Shown in pieces: positions 61,801-64,000 of a stretch of DNA of 64,000 nucleotides. The DNA comes from Pelecanus crispus (Eukaryota > Chordata > Aves > Pelecaniformes > Pelecanidae), in the NCBI RefSeq assembly GCF_030463565.1, contig NC_134648.1, positions 11,511,806 through 11,575,805 of the forward strand. Reading direction: 5' to 3'. Each line of letters starts with the position of its first letter. The first letter of the stretch is position 1. The notes beneath the pieces were generated by a model. That model worked only from the letters and a program-made list of their open reading frames with translations, was not told the origin of the DNA and ran no database searches. The position numbers were made by a program, and so were the translations under genes.

Positions 61801-63635
61801 GCCCTTAGACTTGCTCTCTCAGAGTGGCCATTACCTTTGTACCACTTCCAGCACTGGTGTTCTTAATGGGAAGACGTTTTGTTTGCATGGAAAAAAATGC
61901 TAAGCTGATGCCAGAGTTGTGTCTGAGCGCTCTGCATGCCCTGCAGAGGAATTGTGAGCCTGGTGATCCTAGTCTCAAATAATAGCCTTTCTGAGAAGAG
62001 AGCAGTCAGAGAAAAATTCTGCAAAAATGGTGGCTCTGAGATCTCAAGACCGTGTTCTCAAGATCTCAAGTTCACGTGTTTGTTCACAGCCCACATGACA
62101 TTGTGTCCTTTTGTTGGCTGGGAGATGCGTGAAAGGGGGCAGGAAAGCCAAAAGGTTTGGAGTTTTCTTGTTACTGCACCACATAAGCCTTCGCGCTTAT
62201 CCAGAGCCTATCGCTGGAGAGTCTTGGGGCACCTCCCAAACATTACTCACCACCACCTCCCTCAAAACAGGAGATCATTGGGGGAGATAGGGAAGCGCTA
62301 ACCCTGCCGAGACTAGTGTTCTGTCTCCTGCATTATTGTTGTAAACTCTGGAGGTGAACTGCACTGTCGAGTTTCCACCCGTCATGGTGTTCTGATGATA
62401 AAGCTTAGATTAAACCCTTTTAAAAATACAATATAGTCATAGTAAATCCAATACAGATATTTTACAATGAAGCCATCGAATTCTCTGTGCTGTGGAATGG
62501 TGCAATATGTGCGCAACGTGGTTGAATCTAGTACTTCATTGCCTGAGTTTGTCATATGTGGGTTCAGTTTAAAAGTAATGGAAGGGCCAAACATCATGAA
62601 GTCACAGGTATTCCCCCCTCCATCCCCTCCAATTAATGTAGAGCTGCATCAAAAAGGAAGTGTTCTTATAGTGTACTGAAAGGAATGGTTATAACCTGAA
62701 TGCTGTTCTTGTACATTTTGCCAAGTATAATGCTTACTATGAAGTTCAACATCACAGGTGAAGGGATAAGAAAAGACAAGCATCTTGGAAAAAAAAAAAA
62801 TTCTCTGATAACACTGTAAAGAACATATGATCTTAGCAGAAAGGAATTTTTAAAAGTCTGGAAAAAAACCTTATTCTCTAGGCTCTGCCAACAAAAAAAT
62901 AAATTGAGAAGGTTCTTTAAATATGGCTAATAAACTTACATGCTTGGGGCAGGAAAAAAAGTCAGTTTGTAGTTTGTTAATCTACTGGCAAAGTCAGCTG
63001 CACGTACAGCTCAGTGCTCTGTTTGAACAGAAAGTGTGTCTGAAAGCCACGGCCGTGTACTGTCCCTGCTGTAGGTCCAGAAAGCAAAGCATTAAGGTGC
63101 AATCCAAGGTAAGCGTGAGTAGCATACTGGTGCCCTCTTTGAACTGTATAAATGAGAAGAATGAAAAGGGACATGTACATATTAATCACGGTTCCTGCAC
63201 CATTTGCTCTGATGGCCCCAACCACCATCCTTAGTGGGACATTGACTTTACCAGAGTTAGGGAAAAGCTGTAATGCCTAAGGCTGCAAAACTGCTTCCTG
63301 TGTGTGGACTTCTCTAACAGCTGATAAAGATGTTTGGAAGCAGACTTATGAAAAATCTTTTTTTTTTTTAAATTTCTGCTCCAATGTAATAACATCAAGG
63401 TTAGCTGTTTATGCTCTCACCTCTAGGATAGAGTGAAGGGCACGGAAAGCAACAGTTTTGAAATTCATCAACCTAAACCCATAACGGACTCTGCACATGC
63501 ACCCAAAACCACACATATATGGAAGGAAGGTGGCTTGAGAAATCACCAGTGCTGGATAAATTGAGACCAGTCACTTGCACTTAAGTGTCTTTGCTCAGCT
63601 GGTTGCTTCAGATACTCTTCTGGCTATTGCTCATG

Positions 63636-63659
63636 CGCGCTCTCTCTCTCTCTTTTTTT
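63636..63659. repeat. (CT)n / poly-T microsatellite
   Basis: GCGCGCTCTCTCTCTCTC followed by a T run. A simple polypyrimidine microsatellite. Confidence 0.8.
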
Positions 63660-64000
63660 CCAACTGAAACCAAGCTGACAGCTCTTCATCTATTGGGGGG
63701 CTACAGGGTGCCTTGCTGCTGAGATTTTTGGGCTTTATTGATTCTCCACAGTCAGGCACACAAGAATGGAGGCCTACAGCTGCCCCTTCCCTTAAGCTTA
63801 AAGAGGATATGTCCCAAAATAGGAAAGGGCTAATAAGAAGCAATACAGGAGGGGAGGAAAAAAAAGGTAATTCTATTCACTGACCTAGAAGGCGAATGTT
63901 TGTTTTGTTGTAGCCTTTTTCTTAGTTTTAGTTCTCCTTCTTCTGATGGAATTTTTTTGTTGGTGGTGGTTTTCAAATTATCTTTATCCTTTTCCTCCTC

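Larger units (their letters stand above)
53166..64000. other. Gene-free right end
   Basis: Unique DNA with a MIR-like relic at 54.8 kb and a GC-richer block at 55.4-56.0 kb. No TEAD1 exon or other coding sequence was recognised up to the window end. Confidence 0.55.

Noticed and set aside
1..64000. CRISPR array, operons, phage or plasmid functions, tRNA/rRNA genes
   Set aside because: Looked for and not seen; the sequence is typical vertebrate nuclear DNA.

Overview
This 64 kb window looks like unplaced nuclear DNA from a bird. Three things point there: CR1 LINE copies ending in the avian-style 3' octamer repeat ATTCTATG, a family of ~560 bp ERVL-type solo LTRs with 5-bp target duplications, and a gene-poor, AT-rich background with sparse ancient MIR-like SINE relics. 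The LTR family is one I associate with Neoaves; that is inference. There is no bacterial, plasmid or phage content.

The only protein-coding gene I can support is RASSF10, an intact single-exon gene on the minus strand (18670-20031) encoding 453 residues. It sits in a strong CpG island (about 18.16-20.59 kb) that also holds its 5' UTR and a TATA-less promoter. The human order in this region is TEAD1, RASSF10, BMAL1 (ARNTL), and I see no exon of either neighbour here. The rest would then be the gene desert around RASSF10, with the TEAD1 side expected to the right and the BMAL1 side to the left.

Layout. 1-18.1 kb: unique AT-rich DNA with a few MIR-like relics, microsatellites and a 58-bp tandem duplication. 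18.1-20.6 kb: RASSF10 and its CpG island. 20.6-23.7 kb: unique flank with MIR-like relics. 23.7-25.0 kb: a 5'-truncated CR1 (minus) with a broken reverse-transcriptase frame. 27.08-27.65 kb: solo LTR 1 (minus). 35.77-36.33 kb: solo LTR 2 (minus). 36.6-37.4 kb: a second CpG island with no recognised gene, a strong minus-strand splice donor, a G-quadruplex-type repeat and a CTCF-like motif. 38.97-39.49 kb: a second CR1 fragment (plus). 44.47-45.03 kb: solo LTR 3 (plus). 52.8-53.2 kb: a third CpG-rich patch. 53.2-64 kb: unique DNA.

No novel multi-gene system is visible. The most interesting signals are the orphan CpG island at 36.6-37.4 kb, the three LTR copies recording different fates of one CREB/ATF site, and a MIR-like relic beside the RASSF10 promoter. 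Calls on conserved non-coding DNA and old SINE relics come from pattern recall and need alignment.
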